The notes under the pieces are model-generated. The model worked only from the letters and a program-made list of their open reading frames with translations, was not told the DNA's origin and did not search any database. From Circinella umbellata (Eukaryota > Mucoromycota > Mucoromycetes > Mucorales > Lichtheimiaceae), in contig JAIWNF010000056.1 of NCBI GenBank assembly GCA_025093555.1, forward strand, positions 186,001-250,000: a DNA stretch of 64,000 bases, given 5' to 3'. A program made the position numbers and the translations under genes. Shown piece by piece: positions 23,633-35,355 of the stretch; the stretch's first letter is position 1; each line of letters begins with the position of its first letter.

Positions 23633-26313
23633 GCTGTGCTATAATCAATAATAAAAAGTCGTTTATAAACATATATAATATATATATACAAAAGAGTTAG
23701 TATTATTCTGTGTTAACAACTAATGTCAAAATTGTCCATTGACAATTTTTTTTTCCAAGTAACCCAATCTTTTTTTTTCCATCCATCCAATTTTTTCCAT
23801 CCATCCATTCAATCGTTTATCTTTCGTTTGCATCCATCGTTTATCGTTATTGTTGTATTCATTCCCTTCACACCCCTTTTCATTTCCCCAACCTTTCTAT
23901 AATCTATTATATTGATATACGTACACGACGCGATAGAAAGGGAGGATTAGAATTAACAGCGGCCGCACCGACAACTTCGATTGTTAGCGGAGTTTGTTTG
24001 AATCACTTGTCGGAACAGAAAAAGCCATCGAGCTGCAACTTTTAAGCTAGGCACAGTTCAAATGTTTCTCTTTACACCATTGAACAACTTTGGTCTTGGT
24101 TGAATTAAGGACAATAATCATATAGTTCTTTATCATTGTATTAAATAGTTACATGTTATACTTTTATAGATGTTATGCTTATTACTAGCCAGAAATAGTA
24201 CTCAGAGAATGTTTCGTCTAAGATAATTCGAACCTTACTTTTACTATATTAAATAAATTCGACTTGATCCTTGAGGTATATGTATTATATTTCTAACCAA
24301 TAGATTATATTTAATGATTCAATTTATGAGTTGATTATATCAAAGGCTTGTAAAATAAACTCTTTATTCATTATCAGAATTATTATGAACATTATTACTT
24401 TTACAATTTTAATTATCTTGTGAAACACCACGACAGGGTTGGTTAGTAGTTGTCTTAAGGTTATGTTTTTATGACTACTCTTAACTATTATACTTTGTTT
24501 CAAATCCTTGACAAACTATGTCAGTGACGTTTGCCATAGGTACAGCATGTAATTATTTTACCCTTTTGATCAGTTCTAATATGCTTAGATCTTTTATCAG
24601 CCATCCGTCCCTTACATCCCAGGATCGTGATTTTTTTTTTGAGTTCTTAGCTGTTTCGCAATAATGGCTACAGAATGCATTTACGAGAAACTTTATAAAC
24701 ATAAAAGGTATCAGTAAACAAGGTCACCTTTTTATGATTTTTAAAAATGCTCCGTTCTCTCCAGTAATACCGGATAACTACAGACTTTTGATACAACTGA
24801 AGTCTATCCAAAACATTTTTTCATCTTCGATCATCATCTCTTTTGTTTCATGTGAGTATCTGCGCCTGATGAATCGGCTGTCATTTAAGAAAGACAGTAG
24901 CCGTGCGATTATCTGATGATTTTGACACTTCTTCTTCCTTCCTGGTTTCCAATACAATTGCCATATACATGAATATAATCCAAAGATTAAATGTATATTA
25001 TTATTTTTGGATATATTTTCGGTCGCTTGAGGCAATTAAAAAAACTTGATGTCCGAACAGTAACCCGGAAACATTCTTATCCGATAATAAAATTTGACAA
25101 CAAAATCCTCCAAGTCAAACGTAAATAATGATTTTGCTCTATCGTCTTAGCTGACTCGCTTCTGGATATGGCAGGAGAGACATGGCAAAGTCCTCTACCT
25201 ATGAAAATGAAATGTTGCGGCTATCGTCGTCGTAGTTATCTCCAGAAATTACATTATCGAAGAAGATTAAAAAATATAGTCAAAAATAATAAACTAAATA
25301 GAAGTACTATTACAAAAATATCCAATATAATTGTAAATGCGAAAAGCGTTATAGATAAACCAACACCCTAAAAAAATATTATAGGGCATGCTAATCTAGA
25401 GAGCATGCTGGTCTTCGTCAGGTATTTTAGTGACGTACTTTATACTTTTTTGTCTTTTTCACTATAGATATATACGTTTGTATATGTAATATTACGAATA
25501 CGTATATGTTGCATGTGGCAGCCAAGGCATCACAACATAAACTTTGTTGAAATGATTGCAAACATTTAGGAGCAATCATTTACTTTTTACCTAAAATATA
25601 TTCAGGACCATGAGATCTTAGTTAAATCATCGAGGATTGATGTACATGAATTCAACGCGACTCTTTTGTTTTACATAAGAAAACACTTGCGAGATTTTTC
25701 AGTAAATTTGACTTTGCCTCAATAATACAAAGCCCGAGAGAAAGGGGTAAAAAATGATTCCGACTTCGAACTTTATTTCCCCCCCGCCTTATACATTCCC
25801 AAAAGATAAAAACCAACCAAGTGTCTGATGCAGCAAAAAATAATAATTCTAATGTTATTTAACATGGCTTAAATGCAGTAAGTTAGAACCACTCATAAAT
25901 TGGCAGAAAAACGATACTCATGACTATGAATATGATGCCATCGAACCTTTACTGATAATATTCACTGATGAGTAATAATTAGATAAGTAGTGTTATTTCT
26001 TTTGTAGTTAAACGACTCGTATTTACCATCATTTTTATGCTTATTGTGGAACCATGTTATTAATCCATACAACAGGAAATAGGAGCAATAGATTAATAAT
26101 ACACCAAATATTATGCGCCCTGGACGATGATGATGATTAATACATTTCAAGTGTTACAAGGATTACACATTGGGCCCAGAATATTATGCGATAATTGATC
26201 TGGGTTTATAAAATAATATGCATAAATAACCAAACTCTTTCTATTTTTTTTTTCTATTTTTTTTACACTAAAAGCTCTTTTGATCTATTACACTTTATTA
26301 ATTCACAAATAAA
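23633..26313. other. gene-free region with weak coding-like fragments
   Basis: The first 400 bp are the eS7 promoter side, with C/T-rich tracts (ATCCATCC repeats near 23775-23810) and a GC-rich island holding a NotI-type palindrome GCGGCCGC near 23961. On the minus strand near 24060-24122 a short frame reads STKTKVVQWCKEKHLNC and then stops. Near 24778-25035 (minus) and 25168-25371 (plus) there are open frames of 85 and 67 codons with no family signature. The last 150 bp are the promoter of the first NmrA-like gene. Confidence 0.5.
26207..26214 (+). promoter_or_regulatory. TATA box of NmrA-like gene 1
   Basis: TATAAAAT about 107 bp upstream of the ATG, preceded by ATCTGGGTT and followed by ATAAATAA. 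The same arrangement occurs before the second copy, and this conservation between duplicated genes supports function. Confidence 0.55.
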
Positions 26314-27165
26314 ATGTCATCTGAACGTATCTTTGTTACTGGCGGAACTGGTAAAACAGGTGTTTCACTCATTCAAGAACTTATCAAACGAAATGCTCAA
26401 GTTACTGTATATGCTCGCTCCCCTGAAAAAGTAGTCAAGCATCCCAATGTTACGGTTGTCCAAGGCGATATTACTGACTTGGCTTCTTTCGAAAAAGCAA
26501 TCGCTGGTCACACCCGGTTTTTCCTTCTTGTGATTGGTGTCCCAGATACGGATAAAATCAAAATCAATCTTGCACAAAAAGCCTATGCCGCTGGTGTTAA
26601 ACAAATCATCGATCTTGCTGCACTTCGCGTACCTTGGCGAAGCCATCCACTTGTTCATCCTCACGAGAAATCTGAACAAGCAATTTATGACATCCCCAAC
26701 CGTGGCTACTATATAACACTTAGACCAACAAACTTTATGACCAACACCGCTTATCGAGTGGAAACGGTAAAGTATCAAGATACTATTATTGACGCAGCTG
26801 AACCGGATGATCTTCAAGAATGGATAAGCCCGGAGGATATTGCTGAAGTGGCTGCCAATATTTTTATTGATCCAGTTGAAAAACACAGTGATGCTGCTTA
26901 TGAACTTATTGGTGATTTGATCACACCTACCCGACGCGCAGAGATTTTGACCAAGGCTCTGGGTCGCCCTATCACTTATAAACAAATTCCGGTCCAAAAA
27001 ATGTATGATCTTTATTTAGAGCAATTCAAGAGCCACGATATTGCATACTATTTAGCTACTTCAAGACGCTCAAATCCAGTTTATCGTGGATTACCTATAT
27101 TACTGCGTCGCGAATCCGAGAATTATGAAAGTTGGGTAGCCAGGAATATTGCTACTTTTCAATAA
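26314..27165 (+). CDS. NmrA-like NAD(P)-binding oxidoreductase, copy 1
   Basis: Single exon, 283 aa, atypical SDR of the NmrA/HSCARG type. Rossmann start VTGGTGKTG (dinucleotide loop), VYARSPEK at the end of strand 2, VQGDITDL, LAALRVPWRSHP in place of the classical Tyr-x3-Lys, RPTNFMTN, and YELIGDLITPTRRAEIL. Such proteins act either as NADPH sensors or as reductases (quinone or isoflavone reductase type); no substrate is evident. It is intronless whereas nearly all neighbours have introns. A second copy follows 1.03 kb downstream in the same orientation, and the stretch around EWISPEDIAEVAANIF to YELIGDLITPTRR is nearly identical in both, so this is a tandem duplication. Confidence 0.92.
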   Translation: MSSERIFVTGGTGKTGVSLIQELIKRNAQVTVYARSPEKVVKHPNVTVVQGDITDLASFEKAIAGHTRFFLLVIGVPDTDKIKINLAQKAYAAGVKQIIDLAALRVPWRSHPLVHPHEKSEQAIYDIPNRGYYITLRPTNFMTNTAYRVETVKYQDTIIDAAEPDDLQEWISPEDIAEVAANIFIDPVEKHSDAAYELIGDLITPTRRAEILTKALGRPITYKQIPVQKMYDLYLEQFKSHDIAYYLATSRRSNPVYRGLPILLRRESENYESWVARNIATFQ

Positions 27166-28197
27166 ATTGTATGATAGGAGGCGAAGCAGATTTTTGCTAG
27201 ATTATTATAGAAATTAGCTAACTATATTCATATTGTAAAATAATAATAAAGAATGTTTTGTCAAACTATAATTTTAAAGATACCATATATCATTTTATGA
27301 TCTAACGATTTCGGATTATTTGATTGAACGATATCAATAAATATTTCGTGTAATGATGTCTACGCATTTCTAAAGAAGACTATTACCTCATTGACAAATC
27401 TTAGCTTAAGCTAATTTTGATAGTTCTAATGTCCATGTTTATATTTAGATTTTTAACGTTGCTTTGTATTACATTGGCTCTGAGCTAATGTTCTGTTTTT
27501 TTTGTTTTTAGGGTGTGACAATTTCTATTGATAATCTGTTAATGGGATAATGTCAACATTAATCTGTTTAACACTGCATTCTCAATGTGACTAATATATT
27601 TGATAACAGAATTTACTTTACTTCTATATTATTCTTTTCAGGGCTGTTATAACAATTAACATAGCATTTTTGAAGTTCAAAAACTCCATATTTCTACCTA
27701 CATTATACACCATAGTGAGGTTACACTAACTTTAGCATTTTTTATGTTTGAAGTGTAATTTATGTACATTAGATATTATTATTTTCATAAAGGATATAAA
27801 TTGGTTATATCTTTTAACAATTTTTAGAAGAACACCCTTATACCTTAAACAATATAATGCATGATACTTATTACTAATGTTCAGGAACTTTATATGTGTC
27901 TTTGATAAGATAATTATTAATCTACAAACGATATGCTCTATGTCTACAACTCCGCTACCATGATTATTAATGCAAATCCACCCCATTAATAATACACAGC
28001 TCAAAATATTATGTAGCTATGGTATCGTCAAAGTAGATTGTTACACATTGGCATTACGTACAATTTATCTGGGTTATAAAATACATATAAATAAACAGCT
28101 CAAAAGAAATTCCTACCATTGTCGAATATCCTTTTCTCATTTAAAACTACAATAACTTTCTTTGATCCAATACACTTTCTTCTTATTACAAAAAAAA
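27166..28197. other. spacer between the two NmrA-like genes
   Basis: About 1 kb of AT-rich DNA. The last 150 bp repeat promoter elements of copy 1 (TTACACATTGG, ATCTGGGTTATAAAATA and a pre-ATG block TTTGATCCAATACACTTT). No gene in the rest. Confidence 0.6.
28075..28083 (+). promoter_or_regulatory. TATA box of NmrA-like gene 2
   Basis: TATAAAATA about 123 bp upstream of the ATG, in the same context (ATCTGGGT before, ATAAATAA after) as in copy 1. Confidence 0.55.
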
Positions 28198-29058
28198 ATG
28201 TCATCTGAACGCGTTTTTATTACTGGTGGTACTGGCAAGGTTGGATCCCTTGTTGTTCAAGAACTAATTAAACGAAATGTTCAAGTAACCGTGTATGCAC
28301 GCACTCCCGAAAAAATTGCTCAACACCCCAATGTCACAGTCGTTAAAGGCGATGTTACCGATTTAACTCCTTTTGAGAAAGCAATTCCTGGACACACGCG
28401 TTTATTTTTACTTGTTGCGGTAGGTATTCCTGACGCTTCACAAGTCAAGGCCAATATTGCCAAAAAGGCTTATGCTGCTGGTGTCAAACAAATTGTCGAT
28501 CTTGCTGCCATTCGCGTACCTTGGCGAAGCTACCCACTCCTCCATGTACATGAAGTATCTGAACAATTAATCTATAATATTCCAAACCGTGGTTATTTTG
28601 TAAGCTTGCGTCCCACCAACTTTATGTCGAATACAGCTTCTTATCTAGTGGAGACTATCAAGAATCAAGATACCATTACTGACTCTGCTGAACCAGATGA
28701 TCTTCAAGAATGGGTTAGTACTCAAGATGTTGCTGAAGTGGCTGCCAATATTTTTGTCGATCCAGTTGAAAAACACAGTGATGCTGCTTATGAACTTATT
28801 GGTGATTTAATCACACCCACTCGGCGTGCAGAAATTTTAACCAAGATTCTTGACCGCCCTATTAGCTATAAACAACTTCCAGTCCAACAATTATATGAGC
28901 TTTATTTGGAACAATTCAAGAGTCACGAAATTGCATTTTATGCATCTACTTTCCGACGTTCCAATCCAGTTAATCGTGGTATGACTTTATTGCTTCGCCG
29001 GGAACCTGAAGATTATCAATTCTGGGCAATTAAAAATAAAGATTCATTTCTTAAATAA
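28198..29058 (+). CDS. NmrA-like NAD(P)-binding oxidoreductase, copy 2
   Basis: Single exon, 286 aa, starting MSSERVFITGGTGKVG; the start matches copy 1 and follows a poly-A run. Conserved pieces as in copy 1: VYARTPEK, KGDVTDL, LAAIRVPWRSYP, RPTNFMSN, EWVSTQDVAEVAANIF, YELIGDLITPTRR. Differences from copy 1 are spread along the protein, with small indels (LLVAVGIPD against LLVIGVPD, and two extra residues after MSNTA), so both copies look functional. Its 3' end faces the 3' end of the first FAD monooxygenase gene. Confidence 0.92.
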   Translation: MSSERVFITGGTGKVGSLVVQELIKRNVQVTVYARTPEKIAQHPNVTVVKGDVTDLTPFEKAIPGHTRLFLLVAVGIPDASQVKANIAKKAYAAGVKQIVDLAAIRVPWRSYPLLHVHEVSEQLIYNIPNRGYFVSLRPTNFMSNTASYLVETIKNQDTITDSAEPDDLQEWVSTQDVAEVAANIFVDPVEKHSDAAYELIGDLITPTRRAEILTKILDRPISYKQLPVQQLYELYLEQFKSHEIAFYASTFRRSNPVNRGMTLLLRREPEDYQFWAIKNKDSFLK

Positions 29059-29484
29059 AATCTTCATAGTATAGTAAAAAAAGGGGATATTTATCTATAT
29101 ATAGAAGATTCTTGTTGTAAAATATTACATTGTTTTGAATAAAGAAATTTTATGTATATAATTAAAATCAAGTAACATAATTCAAAGTTGTATCTTATAA
29201 GAGATGAAAGATTTTACTGTATGCATTATTAATTTAAAATAATAACATGATATATACTACACTACTACCAATCACTTCTTAGAATATTCAAAAGGCAATT
29301 ATTAATGTTACATTTGTATATATAATAAGAATAAATTTAGTTTATTAAAATAAAATGGTATTTAGAAATACAATTAGAGAAAACATGCATATAACAAAAC
29401 AGAAACTGGTACATATATAATAAATACTTGGCATAAAATGGCATATGTAGTAGCAATGTAATATTAGGAACTTTTTATATTTGA
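29059..29484. other. intergenic region between convergent genes
   Basis: About 430 bp, AT-rich, joining the 3' ends of NmrA-like copy 2 and FAD monooxygenase A. Nothing else seen. Confidence 0.65.
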
Positions 29485-31954
29485 CTAAACCAAAATATAA
29501 CTGCTGAGAAATTCAAAGGCTTGGTTGATATCATTCGATGATCGCATTAGGCTACTATAAGCAACATATAGATCGGGCCGTACAATTATAATAGCAGCTG
29601 GAGGTTCCGATTTGTCCCCCATGTATTTATCCAATCCCACTCGTTTCGAAATTGAATTCTGTACATCCCATTGCTCTTCTGTCCAAAAAACGTGTTCTAG
29701 ATTATTCTTGTTATTATCCACATCCTTACTAACATATGTAGGTGCTTTACACTGTGTTGCGTGAACTGTTGATTCAATAATAATAGGTCGTACTGCGGCA
29801 GCACTATTCTTCTTTGGTGATCCAAAGTGTGTAAAATATTTACACCAAAATTCTTGAGTCCATTCACATGGATTAAAACTGCTAGGTCGCGTTGCTATCC
29901 ATATAACTGAATGTTTACAACTTTCTTGCTGTAGTATTGTATGCAATGTTTGACGTTCAATGTGTTGATTATTGATCATCCGTTTACGAAGAGTAACTGT
30001 TTCAGGCATAAAATCACCAGGTACTATTGCAAGTTTGTCGCGAGGCGAAAGACCTTGAAATAATAAAGGAGATTCCTTTGGAATTTGCGTATGTAACTGA
30101 TTATATAATAGTAATCCGAATAAAATTATTGGAATGTTATTTAGTTTAATAATATGAATACAGTATTAAGAAAGCTCAAATGTTACCTGCATCATTCTTC
30201 TGACAACAGGTCTCATTATAAAGCCGAGCGACAATAATAGAGGAGTGAGGTATGCTATTTGTATTATAAGTATTAATTAATAACAATAGTCATAAATGTA
30301 ACAAAAATATATTATATAACCTGCTAAACCACTACGCAGGACGCTTAACCTTGTACTCGATCCCGTTGCTTGCATCAACTTTGCAACAATAGGTTCTCGC
30401 TGTGATTTTTTTATTAGATTATTAGTTATTAAATACTAAAACATTAAAAGATTCAATTATTATAATTAATATTATTGATTTACCTCTGCTGCATAAGAGT
30501 CCAATACTTTTTCTGGATCAGAAGCAAATCCGTTCAGGACTAGTGATAATTTCCATGCAAGATTACCAGCTAAATTATCATCCGATAATTATGAGTTCAA
30601 TATATATATATATATATATACTTTTACCTCCTTTCTCCTTTCTTTTTCTCGCTTACCATCTTGCAAACCAAGATTGAGACCTTGTCCACCAGCAGGGGAA
30701 TGACAATGAGCAGCATCTATATACGCAGAAATATATAGCACAAAAAATAAAAAGTTACTATTAATAATACTTTTTTTATAACTAATCATTCATTACCTCC
30801 TATCAGGAACGCACAATTTCGACGATAACCATTCGCTTTACGTTCATTAATTCGAAAAACAGAAAGATGTCGAGGTTCTTTTATTTTAATTTCTAATGGA
30901 CTCATTCCTTGGTTGACAAGATCTTGTACTTGTTGAAGAGTTATACGATCGTTATAATTGATACCATGTGTCACTGTTTTATTTTTAGCGTCTTCCATTT
31001 CAACTTCATATGGACCCAAATTGACAAAGAATCGATAACGAAACAATCCGTTCTCTTGTTCTTCAACAGGTACAAAGCCTCCTAGAACTTTTTCGCCTAG
31101 TATTAGCCAGATGTTTTTTTTTTGTTGTGAAAATGAGTGAAAAAACTTATTTATTACCATCACCATTAATGAAAACTGATCCGCGCGTTCTTGATATGAT
31201 CTCAGCATCTTTTCCTTCGACCGAAACGTCCCCTACTCCAAATCGAGTTGCTATAGAAAATCCATCATATGTCCAGTCTTCCATCAATTTACGAACACCT
31301 GAGTGAGTTCCGTCCGCACCTATAATATATTTTGCATGGATTGTTTTTATTTTTCCAGTATGTAAATCTTTTACTGTCGCCTCAACACCATACTCTTCAT
31401 CGTGTTGCTTATATAAAACAAGTTCCGTGTGTCTGTTGATCATTTCTTCACCCAGTAATTGAGAAAATATCTTTTCAGTATTATGTTGTGCGATACTTGT
31501 AGCTTGTGGGAAACTAGTATCACCAGCCATATCAATTTGACCTCGCTTATTTTTGATTTTTATTGTTATTATTTTTTATATAAGTTTAGGACAACAACAT
31601 GGTATGATATAAAAGAAAGCAAGCATACCTTTTTTCCATTAACGATAAGCTGTGTACCTTGTAATACTAGTGCTTCTTGTAAGATATGATGAGCAAGCTT
31701 AAAATTTTGAAGTGTTTCCATAGTTCGTGCTGTCAATGAAACAGCTCTCATTTCATATGTTGGCTCTTCTTTAATATCAGCGATATAAAAAGTGTGGTTA
31801 TTTGCTTTCATCTATTATATAATATATTCTTTAAAGTATTAATATTTTTAAGTATATGTGTTTTGATATTGTTTTCTTTTACCCTTAATGCAAATAGTAA
31901 TCCAACGGGTCCTGCACCTGAAATGAACACATCTACTTTTTGGGTTTCATCCAT
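29485..31954 (-). CDS. FAD-dependent aromatic monooxygenase A (phenol hydroxylase-like)
   Basis: Nine exons (31954-31883, 31811-31629, 31545-31158, 31096-30797, 30716-30657, 30569-30484, 30399-30321, 30254-30187, 30096-29485), 615 aa. Group A flavoprotein hydroxylase: N-terminal ADP-binding loop ISGAGPVGLLFALR, the DG fingerprint IIGADGTHSGVRK, and the FAD ribityl motif GGDAAHCHSPAGGQGLN. The C-terminal part (RVGLDKYMG, PPAAIIIVRPDLYVAY) is the thioredoxin-like fold found in phenol 2-monooxygenases. Would use NADPH and O2 to hydroxylate an aromatic or related ring; substrate unknown. A related gene lies just upstream in the same orientation with matching intron positions, so the pair arose by tandem duplication. 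No transmembrane or secretion signal. Confidence 0.93.
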
Positions 31955-32726
31955 TTCTTCTTGATCTTATTTTTATTATTGTTACTATGGGATATAGAGC
32001 TTGATAATTTCAAGAAATTAAACGACATCACTAACTTTATTTTTTCATATATTTCGGAAAAGAAAGAATCCAAGTTATTCAAGGACCCTTTCTTTTTTTT
32101 AAAAAAAAAATGAGTCAAAAAAATACTTTTCATGCACAGAAATGAGATTGTGGACAATTCTTCCCGAATAGGTTCATTATTTAAATCAGGTGTGTGGCGG
32201 TGCATAAAAGAAAAGCTAAAATTAGATGAGCTTTTAGTTACACAGAGTTAAAAAAATAAGTGATCAACAAAGTTGCTGGGAAAGCGGGATTTTTATATTT
32301 CCGAGTTGATGCAGAAAATTGTATAATCAATCTGTTCATTGCTTATTAACTGTTGAGAGATATAAAAAAAAAACCATATTTTTTTGCTCAGTTAGTGTAT
32401 AGAATCTGACATAATTCCCATCGTATTTTTATACGATTTAGAAAATAAAAATCACCAAGAATAATCTTCACTACATCCTTCATTGATTTGCTTTTCATTA
32501 ATGAAACCACGTCGCTCCTTCTTGAAACCCAATACCCCATAATATGAATAATCAATACAAAACCTATTCAGACCAAAAATTCACATAAAACTTACAAGTA
32601 TATGTTTATTATATATATGAAATTAAATAAAATATTATATATAAGTCTTATGTATTATTATAATTCAATGTAAAAATAAAGCTTCTATATTTCTGTTTCT
32701 GTTTAGATAATGAGTAACTAATTATA
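31955..32726. other. intergenic region between the two monooxygenase genes
   Basis: AT-rich spacer of about 770 bp holding the promoter of gene A and the 3' flank of gene B. A 90-codon minus-strand open frame here has no protein-like pattern. Confidence 0.6.
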
Positions 32727-35355
32727 TTATTTTTTCAATTGAAAAGCAAGAAAGTCAATAGCTAAATCAATTTCACTTGATGAATGTACCAATCCACTAT
32801 ATGCTACATAAAGATCAGGTCTCAAAATTACAATAGCGGCAGGTGGTACCCCATTCTTATTGTTCTCAATAACTTTATCCAATCCAACACGATTTGAAAC
32901 TGACTTTGGTTCATCACAGTGATCTTCTAACCAGAATGAATCTTCGTAATAGTCTTGGGAAGTAACATAGTTGGGTAGCTTGTGCTTTCCTGTATGATGT
33001 GCAGACTCGATAATTAAAGATTTGACGGTTGATGTTGTTGTACCAAAGGTATTATTGAGTTTAATCCAAAAATCCTTGGTCAAAGCCGACGCAGGGTATC
33101 GAGAAGCTCGACTGGAGATCCACATAATGGTGTATTGTGACAATGGATTTTGTAACAGATGATGTAATGTAGTATGCTCAATATCATCTTTGATAAGGCG
33201 TTTACGTAGAGGAATTGTTTCTCGGAAAAATTCACCTGGTTCAATAAGGCTTGTTGCAGTAACAGTAGAAGTAGTGGATTGGAATAGTATCGGAGAATCT
33301 TTGGGAATCCTAGTATTGAGCTATTTATAATAAATGTAATAGCATAAACATTATTAAAAAAGAAAAAAAAATCTTTATAAGCTATTGAAACAAATATTTA
33401 CCTGCATTACTGAAGAGTACATTGGGTTTGTGATCCTTGGGAATGATAATACAAAGGGTAAGACGAATTTACCTATAATTGCTATTTATGATTATATAAC
33501 AGGTAGTACAATAGCACAAAGAGTAATAAGAATGGTAATTATTAGTTCAGCTCAAACTGTATGTATCAAGGGTTCCAAAAAAAAGTCACTGCTATAATAT
33601 TTAAAATATTTTAATTTACATAATATGACGCCACTTCCAAACATATATTTACTGGCAACACCCGTGGCTTTCATTGTAGCTGCATCGATGGGTTCTCGCT
33701 AACGTATTATATACACATAAATAAAAAATCAGACATGGGGTATCTCTTTTAAAATAACGAATAACACGAGTATAGAGCATTACCTCCAGATTATATGAGT
33801 CCAGTAGCCTTTCAGGATCAGATGATAAACCATTAAGCACCATTGATAACTTCCAAGACAGATTATCAGCTAAACATATATATATGACAGTAAATTCAAT
33901 TAATATTTATCTTAACCTGCTTTTGTTGATACATATATTGTAAATTAGTCTCATCTCTTCTTACCATCTTGCAAACCAAGATTCATTCCTTGACCACCTG
34001 CTGGAGAGTGACAATGTGCTGCGTCTATAGATTAAATTACATAACGGTATGTTAGACTCTAATGGGTTGAAAAGTCAAGTATAAAATACATAAAAATACA
34101 TATAAGTAGATACCTCCAATCACAAATGCCCGGTTTCGTCGAAAACCATTGGCTTTACGTTCATTGATGTGGAAAATGCCAAGATTCCGGGTTTCTGTAA
34201 TCTTGATTTCAAGTGGAGCAGCTCTGATATTAATAAGTCTTTGTAACTCTTCAATTGTAAGAGTGCTATTATGATTGATACCATGAGTAGCTTTTTTTTC
34301 GTGTGTCACTTCATATGGGCCAAGATTGCCAAAAACACGATACAAGTGTTTATTTTGGTCGTCCGTTCCAAGGGGAATACCTCCAACAATACCTGGATTT
34401 GAATCATTACTTATTACTTAAAAATGAAACATATGGGAAGGCAAAATAAACCATGTTAGTAAACTTACCATCAGAATGTAAAAATATATTTGCACGGAAA
34501 GGGTCCAGATTTTCAATGTCTTTTCCGGAAAGATATACATCACCAACAGCAAATTTTGTACCAACAGAATACCCTTCGTATGTCCAAGTTGGATCCGATT
34601 TACGTACTGCCGAATGAGTTCCATCAGCACCAATAATATATTGAGCGTGGACTATTTCTTCTTTTCCAGTATGTAAATCCTTGATCAAAGCCTCGACGCC
34701 TTCTTTCTCTTGCTTGTAAGAAACCAACTGAGTATGCCAGGTAATGTTCTCATAACCAAGTTCATCGATAAATCCATTCTCAGTTTCAGACTGTGGAATA
34801 CTTGTAAGATATGGATAAACAGTATCGCCTTCTATGTTCATTTTAGCAACCTAATTATAATAAAGTATAGATTATATTGTGCATATACCAACATTTAGTA
34901 TTCTTTTTATCATTGATTAAGGCTCTTCAACGTAATAGTAATAAGAAAAAGTGATACTAACTAATTCCCCTTTTAACATTATTCTGGTGCCTTGAACTAC
35001 AAAAGCTCTTTTTAACAAAGTATTTACAAGTTTACGATGTTGAAGCGTTTCTAACGTTCGAGGATGAACGCCGAGTGCTCTTGTTTCAGTGGTAGCACTT
35101 TCTCTTGTTTCAACGATTTTGAAAGTATGACCCATAGCAGCCATCTATAGATATATTTATTTATTAGTACCCTTTCTTTTTGACTGCTGTCATAACAGAT
35201 TACATGCACCTTATTTTACATATAAATAAGACATATATAACAAACAATATTAAGAATAATTAAACTGATGTTTTTACCCGTAAAGCAAAATACAATCCCG
35301 TAGGTCCAGCACCAGAAATGAGTACATCCACTTTTTCAATAAAGTTATTGACCAT
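32727..35355 (-). CDS. FAD-dependent aromatic monooxygenase B (phenol hydroxylase-like)
   Basis: About nine exons. Starts MVNNFIEKVDVLISGAGPTG (exon 1, 35355-35278); further exons begin at 35144, 34850, 34392 and 34024, and the last one runs to the stop at 32727. Same fingerprints as gene A: GAGPTGLYFALR, IIGADGTHSAVRK, GGDAAHCHSPAGGQGMN, and the C-terminal NRVGLDKVIE/PPAAIVILRPDLYVAY thioredoxin-like part. Four of the five intron sites I compared sit at homologous positions in A and B. The region 33475-33640 is less certain: the exon encoding FVLPFVLSFPRITNP is joined to GSGVIL through an intron of about 160 nt to avoid a stop. Substrate unknown; role in aromatic hydroxylation inferred from the family. 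Confidence 0.9.

Noticed and set aside
23955..23970. NotI-type palindrome considered as a protein-binding site or cloning scar
   Set aside because: Single occurrence with no flanking vector-like sequence; probably chance in a GC-rich patch.
26365..26997. 210-codon minus-strand open frame inside NmrA-like copy 1
   Set aside because: Antisense shadow; the plus strand has the full SDR signature and the tandem copy supports it.
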